Assembly: GCA_963978545.1 (NCBI GenBank)
Contig: OZ021732.1
Location: 64,363,214-64,427,213, forward strand
Length of the DNA: 64,000 bases
Origin: Linyphia triangularis
Taxonomy: Eukaryota > Arthropoda > Arachnida > Araneae > Linyphiidae
Direction: 5' to 3'
In this document: positions 1-13,550 of the stretch, one piece after another
How positions within the stretch are numbered: the stretch's first letter is position 1
How the letters are laid out: each line of letters opens with the position of its first letter
Made by a program: the position numbers and the translations under genes
Notes under the pieces: generated by a model
Database searches by the model: none
Told to the model about the DNA's origin: nothing
Seen by the model: only the letters and a program-made list of their open reading frames with translations

Positions 1-58
1 TTCTTGTATTTACAAATTTTTGTTCCTTTAAATTAGCGATAGGAAAGATCAGGGATTC

Positions 59-101
59 ACGGCAGTATGCCCCTTGCGCCGTTAAACTTCAACCAACCAA
101 C
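59..101 (+). mobile_element. 5'-truncated SINE tail with CAACCAACC end
   Basis: A 43-bp fragment ending in CAACCAACCAAC is flanked by the direct repeat CAGGGATTC (50-58 and 102-110). This is a 9-bp target-site duplication typical of LINE-mobilised SINEs. Confidence 0.6.
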
Positions 102-110
102 CAGGGATTC

Positions 111-987
111 GCGCTTTAAATTCAAACTGTAGAAGGCATGAAATCAATCTTTATGCATCCAATTTGGATATTTTTTTCTTGCCTGTTTGTAAGTAAAAAT
201 AATAAATATTTTTCTTAGTACTTTAAGAGTGCATGATTATTTTTTTGGCATATATTTAAAAAAAAAAAAAACTAACCAAATAACCACAGACTTAAGATCA
301 TTTTGTTTCCATTGACCTTGAGATTTCACTTGGGAACCCTCTATAATCCATTTAGACAATGGAGAGTGTTAGAAAACAAACCACTACAAAACTTCTTTTT
401 TTTTTAACCTAGTTTTTTCCTTATCCTGGTAAGAGGTATAATTATCAATAAATATATGTGGTTGCATCTTAGTTGTTAAGTAATAAGTATTTTAATTCTT
501 TTTGCAACTTCGTTAATTAAAAAAAATATATAAAAATTCAATTTTGGTATCGACTCTGCAACGATAAAATAGGGCCTTGATTTTTGTTGAAATATCCTTG
601 AAAAGGGCCTTGAAAGTCCTTGAATTTCACTTCCAAAAAAGTGTATGCACCCTGAGTAAAGCTATTTTCATGAAACTTATTGCAATTAATTGTAGGTAGT
701 ATTTAATGTAATTGCAAATTTTATGTCGGAGACCATTCTATCCTCAAAAGCTAGGGGCAATCAGTTACATATTACAAATTTTCTAACCAGGTATACTCAT
801 GCAGAAAGTTAACATAACATGTAAGATGTATCAGAATCGAGCATCGTCTGCCCTCTTCTGTCTTCCTTTTCAAGGAGAGTAGATAATCTACATGAAATTA
901 CAAATGGTAAATTACGTTGATCCATTTTTACTTTCAATTACCCATATGTATTATACATAGGATAATAAAAGTATAGCATTCAGTCAC

Positions 988-1018
<31 letters not shown>

Positions 1019-1035
1019 GATTTTTTTTTTTTTAA
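111..1035. other. AT-rich non-coding sequence with a CAGGG-type element end
   Basis: No exon seen. 550-655 holds repeated CCTTGAAA motifs ending in GCACCCTG; its reverse complement CAGGGTGCATACAC looks like one end of a CAGGG-type element, with no partner located. 925-990 is a 5' fragment of the R1 repeat. A 36-bp A run and a T run lie at 989-1032. Confidence 0.5.
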
Positions 1036-1166
1036 TTATTATCTAGCGCCGTCAGCAACACGGGGGCTATAATGCGCCGAAACATTCGTCATTAGACAAG
1101 CCAACATACATTTACAAACACCCATACCTAACACGGGACTCGAACCCGCAACCTCGCGGTCTAGAA
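1036..1166 (-). mobile_element. tRNA-derived SINE, family A (partial)
   Basis: The reverse complement shows the box-B-like GGTTGCGGGTTCGAGTCCCG and the family body with TTTCGGCGCATTATAGCC and GACGGCGC. The 5' box A end is missing. It follows a long A run. Confidence 0.8.
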
Positions 1167-1907
1167 CCAGTGAAGTCAGGAAAGTTGACCCACCAGTTTT
1201 TCATATTTTTTTTTTTTCATTTTTTAAATTAAATTTAAAAAAGAAGGGGGGGGGGGGGGGGGCAAACGATATGTCACAAATGCAATTAACAAATTCACAC
1301 AAAAGGGCTGTATTTTTTTTCTATAGAAAATATGTATATTTAAACTTGAAGTTAAAAAATAAAATGGACAATTTATTAACCTCAGTTGACAATAGCTTTA
1401 ATTGAAAGTTAGACAATATTCGCATTCCACATGCCTATGTATAGTTTTTTATGTATTTTTGCTTTTATACATTACAAAAAGTGCAACAATTCTTGTTGGT
1501 GTCTGTTTGTCCAACATGAACATGGGCGCCTGGATGTGTCAAGTGGCTAAATTTCATGATACATTACTTTTTCTGGAAATATATTTTTATTTTTGTAGAA
1601 ATGTTTTCGTGTATGAAATGATGTCCATTGATTGGAGGATTTTAATAAATTTAGAAGCTTCTAGTAAATTTGCATTGGTATTAGTCAAAATTTAAAATAT
1701 AATGGGGAATATGAAATATCGCCTAATTTTATTTGTTCAATATATTCTACATTGTTCAATAAACAACCTTATAAGCCCTTAAGAACTATTCAATTTGGAC
1801 AGGTCCTTATATAAGGACCATCATATTTCAAATAGGGTCTTTAATTTTCAATTGTGAATTTTTTCCTCTTAAAATATATTTAACTATCTTATATTTTCCT
1901 ATTTCAC

Positions 1908-2081
1908 TCATGTATAGTGGTTAGCGTGCCGGCTTCTAGACCGCGAGGTTGCGGGTTCGAGTCCCGTGTTAGGCATGGGTGTTTGTAAATGTATGTTGGT
2001 TTGTCAAATGACGAAATGTTTCGGCGCATTATAGCCCTCGCGTTGCTGACGGCGCCAGATAATCTGAATACAACCAACCAA
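1908..2081 (+). mobile_element. tRNA-derived SINE, family A
   Basis: Box A TAGTGGTTAGCGTGCCGG and box B GGTTCGAGTCC are followed by the family body and a CAACCAACCAA tail. It is flanked by CCTATTTCAC at 1898-1907 and 2082-2091. The first bases of the full-length element are missing. Confidence 0.9.
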
Positions 2082-2342
2082 CCTATTTCACCCATCTACC
2101 GATTTGCACCCATCATTTATTGATGCTGCAGTTAGTTTGCTTCCAAGTTGCTTGGAATCGCTGATTTTAAGGAACAATTCCTTTCTTTTTCATACAAGTG
2201 CGGATGGAATTCCGTTAGACTTACAAAAAACGTCCAATGTATAAATAATCTATTTAAATGCTATTTCAATTGTTTATTTCTCATTTTTTATTATTATAGT
2301 GTTTTGAATTTAAGCATAAGAAAACAATGAGCTTTTGTCGAA

Positions 2343-2344
<2 letters not shown>

Positions 2345-2428
<84 letters not shown>
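2345..2428. repeat. (TA)n microsatellite
   Basis: More than 40 TA units, uninterrupted. Confidence 0.98.
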
Positions 2429-2432
<4 letters not shown>

Positions 2433-2508
2433 AGATCTTTAAAAATTCTTAAAGGTTAATAAGAAGTCCTTGGAAACTACTTATTTTTTACTTTCCAAAA
2501 GCTGTGTC

Positions 2509-4327
2509 TTTTAATCTTGGGAAAGGCTACCCACTATTAGCCATTGAATTTGGATAAAGATATTAATCTCATGTTTTGAAGCAGGGTTGGCCCGGTTAAC
2601 CACCTGTTTAAATCAAATAAGTTTTTTTTCCAATTGGTTTTTTTAAAGAATAATTTAAAATTGAAAAATCTAATTGTAAATAAAAATACAAATTATTTTA
2701 TGTTGTAAATAACTTCTACTTTTAACCATAAGTTTTCCATTTCAAAGGGAATTTATTGAAAATGTAACAGTTATAAAATGATGGCGAATGCTAGAAAATG
2801 ATACAAAAAAGTTCAATGCTGATGAATTGAAGGAAGTTTATGTATTTCTTACTGCAAAAGCAACTGCAGCGAATACTGAGAGAATTTTTTCTTTTTTTGA
2901 AGTTGTACAATTGTTGCGTAACAGACATGTTTAAAAAAACCCAGCAAAACTTGATTTTTTGTTCAAAATGTTAAATTCAAAAATGTTTTAAATGAAATAA
3001 AGAAATAAGAATCTAGTTTTTTTTTTTATTGTTTAAAAAAATAATTCACTAAATGAAATATCTACATTCTTGGTACTATAACAAGATTGAGTGATGTTTT
3101 TTTAAATGAAAAATTATACGGATAGGTACTGTTAAAAATAAGTTTGATATTAATCCAATAGATATATTAATGTTTTATATCTATTCAAAATTAATAATTA
3201 AACATAAATTATAGTCGGCATTTTAAATTTATTTCTAAAATAAAGGTTTAGTGTTTTAACAACTTATTTCTAAATCTTAAAAATATAATTTTGAACAATT
3301 TATCACCATTACTGATGAATCTAAGAACAATATTCCATGTATTTTGTAGTAAACAATTACCATTGTATTATACTGTATACATTGAATTTAAAAAATCTTT
3401 GAATAAATTATTAAAATTATGATTTGAATGTTCACATAAGTAGCAACAATTGTTTATTTATTTAGTTTAAATTTTTTCAAAAGGAATATTAATTGTTATT
3501 TGAACATTAATTATTCTAGTTAATGTCAATATTAATTTATTAATATGTTTCCTAGTAATTAAAAAGGATTTAAATTTTTTTTCCAACCCAGTTTTGAAGT
3601 TTGGGGTCTAGTATTAAGTGTTCAGAAGTAAAGAACTTTGATTAAATTTGCGTCTTTTTTCTAAGAAGAATATTGTTATGAATAGTTATGATTTTTATCC
3701 AAAGTAGGGCTATCAGCCTTACAAACCTTATACTAATCTACGTAATTTTTGTTGGAAACTAATGTAACTCAAAATTTAATTTTCAATCTCTGAATTAGGA
3801 AAACAGCAATTTGAATTATAAAGTTGTTTAAACTCTGTCTAGTGCAAATCATTCTGGTTGTTTCCTTTTCGTTGTCTCTTTCCCCACTCCCCCAACATCA
3901 GAATGAAAGGCTCGTTCTCCGATATAAAATTTAAAAGTATCTGTTAAAGAAGGCGGAAATAGTGTTATTTATAACACTCACATCTCAACTATCGGTCAAT
4001 TTTTGTACTGAATGATAACATACATCGAGGGCCTACTGCAGTAACTAAAGACGTTATTTTGCATCTATCATTCTCTTGCTTTATCCGCACTTTCATGTGC
4101 AAAATTTAATCAAATTGCATATTAAGGAATTTATCAGAGGGAGAGAGCAATGTAGAATCGATTATTCACAACCATATTCTTTATTAAAAAAAAGACGCAA
4201 ATTTAATTAAATTTCTTTACTTTTGGAAAACTTAATGCTAGACCCCAAATCTCGAAACACGAGGTTAACATCCCTGTCCGAATTCGATATCTAATAGAGG
4301 GCAGCGTTTCCCAAGATTAAAAGGCAT
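2509..4327. mobile_element. Foldback element with long inverted arms
   Basis: The left arm (2509-2581 plus 3600-3689) carries TTTTAATCTTGGGAAA, then GGGGTCTAGTATTAAG and AAATTTGCGTCTTTTTT. The same blocks occur inverted and in mirrored order at about 4168-4327 (TTTCCCAAGATTAAAA; CTTAATGCTAGACCCC; AAAAAAGACGCAAATTT). Arms are about 160-180 bp and divergent. The left arm is split by the hAT element at 2582-3591. No ORF is visible between the arms. Confidence 0.75.
2582..3591 (+). mobile_element. hAT element with 8-bp TSD and transposase relic
   Basis: Ends CAGGGTTGG and CCAACCCAG are flanked by TTTTGAAG at 2574-2581 and 3592-3599. Inside, at about 2790-2990 (+), the reading ATAANTERIFSFFEVVQ then LRNRHV and NPAKLDFLFKML resembles the hAT C-terminal dimerisation motif (SxxxERxFS...RNRL.P.kLe.L). 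It holds stops, so the element is dead. Confidence 0.85.
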
Positions 4328-6284
4328 CCGAAATCCTGTTTTCTCAGATGGTAGAAAATTTAAATTAATTCATTTTCGTTTTTCTTCATTCATAATACAC
4401 AAGACCCCGAAGCTTTAAAATAATAATAATAATATTCCTTTTGCATGTAATAGCTAATAGTGGGTATACTTTTCATGGCCAAGCAGGTTTATTTGCAATA
4501 GGGGCAAGATGATGAAATTTTTGTTCAAACCCTGATTTTTCAAAAATGGTTGTTTGATTTTTTTTTTTTTTTTGAATCATTAATAATCATTAAATATTAA
4601 TTTTATTTTCTAAATTTAAAACACATATTATACTTCTTTTTTCAGTGTACTTTAATAATTTTTATTCATTTTTAAACTCCAGGCGGGTTGACCGTGTTTT
4701 AGCTTTCGAAATTTTTTATACACGATGTTTTTCTCATATCGTGGTCGTTGCGGCCAAAATAATTTGAGAAGGGGGGGGGGGGGGGTAGCACTGAATTTTT
4801 CATCTGTCCGAAGTCATCTGGAATTTCGAACATTTATCAAATATTACTTTCTCTAAAAGTAATAGTTCAAACTTTAATGATTCAAATAGTTTGAATTCAT
4901 CCAAAGCCCCCGTTTTCCTCATGCCGTGGGAAGGGAAAATGACAGCCGTTGTCCCATTCTTAAGACGCCTCATTCCGAACATTTGGACTCTTGTATTAAA
5001 TCCTCATTTCTAACACTGGATATTTTTAAAAAAATAATTTCAATATTTTAGAAACCTCACTTGGTGACAAGAAAGCTAACAACCGATTGTGCATTTTCAA
5101 ATCTTTTATTTTATGTTTGCTATATCAAACTTTCAATTGATATTTAATTAAAATTTCCGCCATTTACAATTCAGCTCTCTTAAGTTTTTCTTTTAAAAAT
5201 ACTACCTTTTTTAAGCTGAATTTAGAATTTCGAACATTTGAAGCCTTATATGATAATAATAAACTTTATTGCCAACATTTCGGACCTTTAGAATTCAACT
5301 TCTGATGTTTTCCACCGACCGTGCCAAGAAGGGAAAAGAATGGCTGTTTTTCTTGTGCCTAAGTCGCCATTTGGTGGCCTGGGGGCAGGCAGGCCGCGTC
5401 GGAAGCGAGATTATGATGCCCTTTGAAGTGTGCCGCCGAAATTGCCGAAGCGTGACCGCATTCAATCCTTGGCCGAGATGACGGCAGTCTTCTTTATATA
5501 GAGAGAGGCGATGTCGCTGTGCTGCTGGAATAGCTTATTTTACTTGTTGGTTGGCCATCAGGCCACTTTTCCTTGTTTGAGTTAATTAGCGGCGTTTTTT
5601 ACCTTCATCTTCCTCTGATAGAATCCCGCAAGGTGGCACTAAATCTCGCTACCTTTTTTTCTTATCGTGAGATATGGTGGGAAGTTTTTAAGGGCGGATG
5701 TGGGATTAATGAGTTTTTTTTTTTCTTCTCAAGTACTAGTTGCGGCGTGAAATTTAATTTTTGTTAACGTGGGTTGACAATATTCTTCAAGAACTCTTGG
5801 TTATTTACTTGTCCTGTGATTTTGATTTATATAAATTATAATGAGATGGATGCACATTTATTGATGAGTTGGCTTTCAAAATGAGTCGGATCCATTTTTG
5901 AAAAACTCTTCAATGTTACACATAGTGATAGTTGTCTGAAAATCTGATCGGCATGGCTTCTAATAACGTTTTCAGAAAAATATTACCTGGTTAAGTATCA
6001 AAATGCTACTAATTTGACGAATCTGACAATTTGAGATCTGTTTCTAGTAGGAACTTGACCTGTCGATCTTGCTTTTCATATAAAAGAAAAAATAGATATA
6101 TCCTCCTATTTCCATTGACGCATCTAACTGTTGAATGACGTCTAGTGCTAGTCGTAATAGATACTTCACATGGTTTTTACATTAATTTGAAATCAAAAAT
6201 ATGAACTACGTGCGAGAAACATTCCAATTTACACACGACACTGCATTAAGAATTGAAATTTGTTAACAGGAAGACCTACATTTT
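4328..6284. other. No gene seen; GC-richer unique island at 5280-5520
   Basis: AT-rich, with homopolymer runs (T at 4557-4573, G at 4770-4786). The 5280-5520 segment is much richer in GC than its surroundings and ends with TTTATATAGAGAG, a TATA-like string. No splice or coding support; a distal promoter or enhancer is only a possibility. Confidence 0.4.
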
Positions 6285-6985
6285 TACTTTCAATTGCCTA
6301 TATGTATAGATAGGGTATTAAAACCATTCGGTCAAAAAAATTTTTTTTGCATTTCTCTACGTTTTGGAACATTCTGATTTCAAAAAACTGATCTAGAAAA
6401 AATGTATGACTGTGTGTACGTAGTCAGCATAACTCCCGAACAAATTGACCTACGATGTTCAAATTTGGTGTGCGGGTTGGTGATGGCACAGGGACCTACC
6501 ATTATGGTTTTCGTCAAAATCGCGCATAAGTAGCTGCCATTGAAAAAATCATGTTTTTCAGTAATTGCTAAAAAATGGCTCTAACTGTTTTGTTCAAAAT
6601 CGCTGTGGTAATGCCTCTTAAGGTGTTCTAAACATCTCCACTACGAAATTCAATTAAAAATGCTTTAATGGCTTATAAAGTTGAAAAACGAATGTTTTTA
6701 ATACAGAGTTCTCTTTCCTTGAGCATACCTCATCAATGATCGTTTTTTGTTCCCTTCTCAGTTTCACTTACAAGAAAAAATAATACAAGAATTACCGAAA
6801 AGTATAACGCCAAAATCATCATTTGGCGTTTTCTTTAAAGACCCCATAAAAAAAATATCGCCTAACTGACCATTTTTGCTAAATGATAGATGAAAATATA
6901 AGAACTGTAAATGGCACAAATCCACGTCAGTATTATAGTGTAATTGAAAGCTGTGCGATGCTCCTCACTCCTAGTTTTTCCCCCG
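6285..6985. repeat. Dispersed repeat R1, least interrupted copy
   Basis: It starts near TACTTTCAATTGCC, contains CATTCGGTCA, GTCAGCATAACTC, AAATTGACCTACGATGTT and TCAAAATCGCGC, and ends near GCTGTGCGATGCTCC. The same blocks in the same order occur at 49266-49294 plus 53635-54780, and the first part at 925-990. The subterminal pair CTTTCAATTGC and GTAATTGAAAGC is inverted, suggesting an old DNA element. No coding capacity. Confidence 0.75.
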
Positions 6986-9900
6986 TTTGGTTCTTCTTTA
7001 TCCTCCTATTTTATTCTTTTAATATCAATTATACAAGGTGTTTATGAGTTAATGAACTGATATATTTATTTTGAATTCATTTGTCATCGTGGCAAGAACT
7101 ATTAAAGTGAGATCCAATTAAGTAGTTGATTTCATAAATTTCAAGGGAGAAAAAAAAAAGAAATGATAGATTTTATCAAAGTGACAAGTTATTGAATAAT
7201 TTGGAACTTCCTTCGATAGTTAATGTAGTCGAAAGAAAATGCAGATGAGTTGTTCTTTTTGCTTTTGCCGGTTGCCGACTATATGTTTCAATTTCGTGAC
7301 GTGACAGCAGCAGTTTATTTAAATTGGAAAGTTCACTGAATTCCAAATGGACGTCTTTATGCAAATGGCAGGCAACATTTTTCGAGACGATCGCTTGTTA
7401 TTCATTCGTGTAAAACCGACCAAATTTTGTTTTTCAGTGTTCTACTAAAGGTCTTTTATTTTTCTTGTTCACAGGTTAAAATATAGTTAGGATACAAATA
7501 AAATAGAGCATCGATTATCTTAAACTATTTGGGAACTCGGGGTGCCTGGTAATTTAATTTTCGGATAATCGCTCATTTGCAAGATAAAAATTGTGTGTGT
7601 CGTAAGGGCAATATGAAACAGTGACAATAACCACAAAATTGTATATATTTTATATCTCGTGTTTTACTTTAAGTTATGCTGTATTAAAGTAGACGTACAG
7701 TTTATAAACGCGAGTCCTAAATTACGTATTTGCCGAATGGAACTTTTTCTTCAGTTGATCGGTATTCGGATAATCCGATGCTCTACTATAATACTCTACA
7801 CTTCAATATTGATGAACACACAAATTTAACGTTTGGAAGAATATACTTAGAAGTGTTGAATCTTCAGCAGTCGTATGCGACTGGACTGATGATGTTATTA
7901 GCGCGTTCCAATAGTTGTATAAAATTTGTTTATACGTATAAATTTGAAAATGTATCGATTTCATAGACAGGAAGTGTTTTGCTAGTTCAATACACATTTC
8001 ATCCATACCTGTTGTCAAAATTCCTTTACTTTTGATAGTTTTTTTAATTTTTTTATTGCCGGTTTCTTTTTTCGTGAATGATTACGATGTGTCCAAATTT
8101 TCTCCTTGGTTGCTTGTGGACAGTTTTGTATAATGAGTGGTAAAGAATTGAACAAAGGGACACAAGTAGTGGTCATCATCTCCCGCATACATCGTATTGG
8201 TTAACTAAAGTAAGAAGTTATCTTTTAAAAGAAATGTCTTTTTTCCGCTGTTGGCTGGAAACGTTTTCTTATGTAGACAGGACTATGAGTTATTGTTTTG
8301 TAATTAGTTAGACAGATGTCGTTAAATTGTTTTTCCATGAACGACGCTTGCAAGATTCTTTTTGGGCCATACTTTGTGCATAAAATTATAACTGATGTAC
8401 TTTTTTTTTTTTTTTTTCTTTATTTTGGTGGAATACACTTTTTCCCAACTATAAATAGAATTGGAATGATATTTTATTAAAATCGATTTGTCGCGCGCGT
8501 GTGAAAAGTTATTAAAGAATTGTGAAGTACATCCCAAATCAGACTTTTCGCCCTTGGCCCTTGTCCAATCTGAAATAACATCCAGCGAAAAAAAAAGTTC
8601 CATGAAAAAAGTTAGCTTCGGTCCGGCACTAATAATCGGCCCGAGCGTTTTCAATTACAACTGCCGGCATATTAATAGGAATATCCAGATGTAATAACCG
8701 ACTGTTACGGGAGGAGATCCTAAATATCGTCCAGAACAAAAGCGGTTGAAGTGAAACGAAGGGAAAAAGAAATAATAAATAAAAAAAATGACTTGGAGAG
8801 GTGGGAATGAAGCGCGGCAAAGTCTGCAAAGGTGTCGTTGCATCCCGAGGCGGTGCAACTCCGAAGCATGGAATGCAGCCGTGTAAATTATCCCTTAATA
8901 ACGGGGTTCGGGTTCTTCAATTGATTTCGGGTGGGCTTGTTTCGCCTACCCTAGAGACTCATCATTATGACCCGCGACTTTTAAGTAACGCTCACACGCT
9001 AGCTACTCCTGCGATCGAACCTTTTCTTCTTTCAATCTTTTTTTATTTGTTCATTTTTTTCCCTCTCTCCTCCCCCTGACTCGCTGAATATTATTTATTC
9101 CGAGACTGCGATAGCAAAGCTTTCTTTCATAATGTACTCTTTGTGCGAAGATTCGGGTTGGCTTCGTGGCGGGCTTCGATAAAAATGGAAGATTTCTTGT
9201 GTGGAACTTGCATTTTTTTCCCCCTTTTTTAATTTTTTTTCTTCTGGTAGTGATGGTTTTCGTGAATTATTGCTTTTCTAGAGCTTATCGGTAATTTTGT
9301 GATTTGCTTATCAGGAGCAATTTGTCGTTTTCCGTGTTCGAATGATCTGGTGTGGTTATCTTTCATCGGATGCTTATTTGTCTTAAAAAGAGAAAAAGAA
9401 AAAAATGTGTTGAAATGAACTTGCATGGAATGGTGAAATACACTAAATTTACAACCGATAAAGAAGTAGTTTTAATTAGGAAGATCTTTTTTTTTTCTAT
9501 CATGGCTGAAATTCTTCCCACATTCCAAACTTTTGAAATTCTGCTTCAAAATAATTGATTTCGAATTTAATTTTTTTTCTCATGCTTGAATAGATTACCC
9601 AATTTGGCAGGTTAACTTGACAGAATAGTTGTAATTATGGTGATGTGTTTTGCAAATGATTCTGCTGTTATGTAGTGATTTTATTAAATTTCTCTTTTGA
9701 AGACTTATTGCCATTCTATTAAAATAATCGGATATAAAATTTGGTTTATGTTGGTAACCATAATCCATGATATTCTATTGCAGTTAGTATTACCCCAGGT
9801 AGCTTACACAAAAGATTACAGCATCCAGTAGATAAGTAATGCATTTCTTCTCAAATTGATTATGATGTATTCATTTTTATCTAAACATTATGAAATGAAG

Positions 9901-12900
9901 CAATAGTTGTGGATGGATCGATTCTGTTTTTCTTATCAATATCTTCTGGATTTTAGTTTCTTAATTAATAGATAGTGCTTTCGTTATTTCAACCCTTAAT
10001 TCTCTGTTCAATTTATTCCCATTCAATGGAACTCCACTCCAGAACAGCCTCTTCCCTTTCTACAGGTAATATTCTATGACTTTTTTTCCAACGAAGCAGT
10101 CTTGCTGCGCAAATTAACGACCCTCTTCCGACCTCCTAAACCACACTCGAAACTTACTCCATCCTCGAAATTAATTACGCATTCCAAATCGAATCCTTCC
10201 ACTTGACGAGTCAGATTTTAAGTGTGCCCTGACAAACCTCTCGAAAATCGTATTTGTGTGTGCTCCAGCGGATTCATCTCGGGATTATCAGGCAAATTGG
10301 CTCGTACGTGCCCGAGGACGGGGCATTTCGTGACCCATCCCCCTTACCAACCCCTCAGACATTTTCGAGTGGCAAATTCGGAGAAAACCTCTGTGGAAGG
10401 GGCCGTCGTCTAAATTCCCAGATGTTTGGAATGTTACTCTTGTCTGGGATTCCATTCATGGCTCCTTGAATGGGAGGGGTACTAGTTTTACGATGTTTAT
10501 GCAGTTCCACTTCAATCGGTGGTCACATACCATAACGGGTCAGATAGCGGCGCTTTTTGGGTGTTTTTATTAGTACCGAAAATGACCACTTTTGGTTCCA
10601 TTGTTGCACATCTTCTGTAGAAGCTGGAAATTTGTTTAGGTTAGAAGTCGTAATATGCAATTAAAAAGCGATTCGGTGTCTGGTCTGCCAATTTTTTTCG
10701 TAACAATGGTTCCTCCAACAAAAAGATAGGTTTAAAAGAAGAAGAAAAAATTGCATTCGTAAAAATACGTTTTGTTTTTCCAGACATTTTTTGTGAAATT
10801 AAATGCTTCGTTATTTGTGCTTTCAAGCATCAATTGAGTGTCTACAATAATATTATTCTTGTCTGTCCTATAAAAAAAAAAGGCCGCGTATTCTAGTATT
10901 TAATAGCTCCAAGTTCCAAGTATTTCAGTTTGAAGGCTACAAAGAGGGAACTCCATAATCAAGGAAGATTTTTACTCGTTAATGTATTTTTGAATTTATA
11001 ACGTTCGTTTTAAAAGTGCGATGTTTGGTTTGAAGTAATGGAATACAGTATTTGAGTGAGGTTATAAACGTTCTATTTTTTTGGTCTTTACGCGCTTGTA
11101 TTTGGGCTCAGTTCTGTAATCGTAATAGCTTTACTAGATTTCAAAATACTTATGCTTTAAGTTTTATGAAGTTAAAATAGTGTTTAAAAATACAATTATG
11201 TGTAAAAACAAAGATCTTTTTGAATAATTTCTAACGATTCATTAATTCTTTGCAGGGAAGGGGGGTGGGGGAGAGGCTTATGATTTTTTTTTTTTGTATG
11301 TGGAAGTCGTTATTTGAACTAGGAACTTCCCTGAATATTTTCTTGTTCGAAGTATATTACGTTTTCAATATCTAACCTCTTTCAAGAATTATTCTTTTTC
11401 TATAATACTTGATATTTTGAAGTTCCAATAGTTTTAATTTCCTGTAGGCTCAATTTCTGACTACAAATTTCGGATCGCCACTTTTCCGCCCAGTATTTCG
11501 TAAAACTCTCCCCCGAATTTCTCGGAAGAGATTTCTCTGTCTCAATGGAGGTTTTCCACTTGGCCGCTCCCGGGCTTCACTATTTAATAGTTGGGTTGGG
11601 ATACATTTTTTTATGTGTGTTCGCCATCCCATTATAATTGTGCTCTTCTGCCTCAGGAAGTTTATTCTTTCGCGAAGTATTTTTTCCCCTGGAAGACGTA
11701 TATTTGTTATTCTCTTCTTTTCGTAAGAGAATACGAGAAACTCTTTTATTGAATCTTTTTATTGTGGCGATACTTTATAATTGGATCGAATAGGCAGGAG
11801 GTGGATTTTATCAGAATTGCTTTTACTTATTTTCTGGATTTCTAGGAAAACTGTAATTACTTGTTCGAGGTTGAGATTTTGTTTTGTGGTACTTTTTGAA
11901 TGATATTCGTCGCGCAACATCGTCGCAAATGACTTAACAATGAGAAACCAGAATTTGAAAATCTAGTTCGGAATGAGACTGGTTTGTAATAATTTATAAG
12001 TACCCCAAAGTAATTGTATGGAACGCCGTAGGCCTCGAGGCACGAGAAAATGAAGTTTTTTTCTGGTTTTTCTCATTGCCAAGCGCCCCGATGCTGAAGT
12101 AGCATGCAAGAATATTAAGCCATCCGCTTTCGAGTCGACTGGAAATTTTTTTTTTTTTGGAATTTTTTGCGCATTTCATTTACGCATTCATTATAATAAT
12201 CATTCATTTATTTATTAAAACAATTTTATTTATTATTAATACAATTGTAGTACTAATGAAATATTTTTGTTACATCTATCGCTGTTGTGGATACGTATAA
12301 TTTATATTGACTTCATTAAAGATACTACAATTGTAACATTTGTGAAGATTAAAAAAGATCGACCTAGATTTTTAATTTTAAATTTAGATTCCTTGAGGGA
12401 AGTTTTACGTAAAGCAACACTATATATACAATTTCTTACAACTCTGAGACAATGAAAAAGAACAGAAATTGGAATGAAGGTCAATTTTGAATTAATTTCT
12501 GATTTAATAACAAAGAAATTTGCAAAAATTCAATCGAAGGTTTTCATCCGGTTTTTTTTACATTTCAAATTTGTGCAGTTTTTTTTAATTTTTTTATTGT
12601 ACGTTTCTCGTCGTAATAAATGAAGTAGGATTCACAGTTCCGAAGGGAAAGAAAATTGAGATGCGTGTAATCGTTGTTTTATAAAAAAATTGTTTTTAAT
12701 TGCAAAGGTTTATTGAGGCTCACGAGTTAGACTACAAGGAAAGAGTAACGTACAACGTAGTTATTAACTAGAACTGACTCCTGAATTTTTTTAAAACGTG
12801 AAAAGACCACCCAAGCCGATAGATAATAGATGGCTTCTTTTTAACCCGTTGGAGACAGAAAAGTTTCTTCATATTAAATTTGAAACGTAGAACAGATACT

Positions 12901-13550
12901 CTTGAGCTGTTCATTCAGACGGAGTAATAGCCATTACATAATTCAGTTGCCTCATTTCTGTGTTTTAACTCAATTGAATAATGATTATATTGGTATTGAT
13001 TTATGCTTTCGCAATATTCTTTTAAATTAAAGAATTTGTACCAAGTTATCAGTGGCCTTAAATTAGCTGGGTTGGAGCTCTAGGAAGGGTTGGAATGAAT
13101 TTTCGTAGTTGCTAGAAATCCACGTTAAACTGTTGGTTTTCGGCCACTTTAGTTGTTACTGTGCTGTATTTTGCGTCACATTTGCTATTTGTAGTCCTTA
13201 TTGATTCAGGATGTAACTGGAAAAATAAAGAAAACCAGGAATTATCAAGAAAGTAGTAATTATGGAAATATCAGGGAATTTTGAAAAATCTGTAAATTTT
13301 AGTGAATTAGTTAATTTAAAAGACACTTAAGAGAATAAAAAGATCTCAAATAAAAAATTAGTATACAAAAATTGAAATATTCTCTTCAATGGACAATTCC
13401 CGCATTTTTAATATTTTTTTATTCAATTCTAAATGTTTCGAAAAGGCCATTAACACAAAAATTTCTGCTCAATGCGCTTTTTCTTTCTTTTAATTTGCGA
13501 TAAAAATTACCTTGTTCGACGTTGGCGAGAAAAAGACTCATTTGGCTGGC
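6986..13550. other. No gene recognised; two GC-richer islands
   Basis: Only short unrecognised open frames. 7500-7590 has CGATTATCT and CGGATAATCG pieces like a pogo-type terminal repeat. Islands at 8800-9010 and 10100-10460 are GC-richer, non-repetitive and lack clear exon structure. 13207-13300 resembles a degraded CAGGGTGGCCACAG-type element end (CAGGAT...ATATCAGGGAA). Confidence 0.4.

Noticed and set aside
1402..1695. 97-codon hydrophobic open frame
   Set aside because: AT-rich sequence yields Phe/Ile/Leu-rich frames by chance; no signal-peptide or family evidence.
1908..2081. Genuine tRNA gene
   Set aside because: Box A and B are present, but there is no acceptor pairing or anticodon arm, and it recurs with TSDs as a SINE.
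8322..8654. 110-codon open frame (-)
   Set aside because: Lys-run from a poly-T tract and no domain; overlapping frames on the other strand are equally open.
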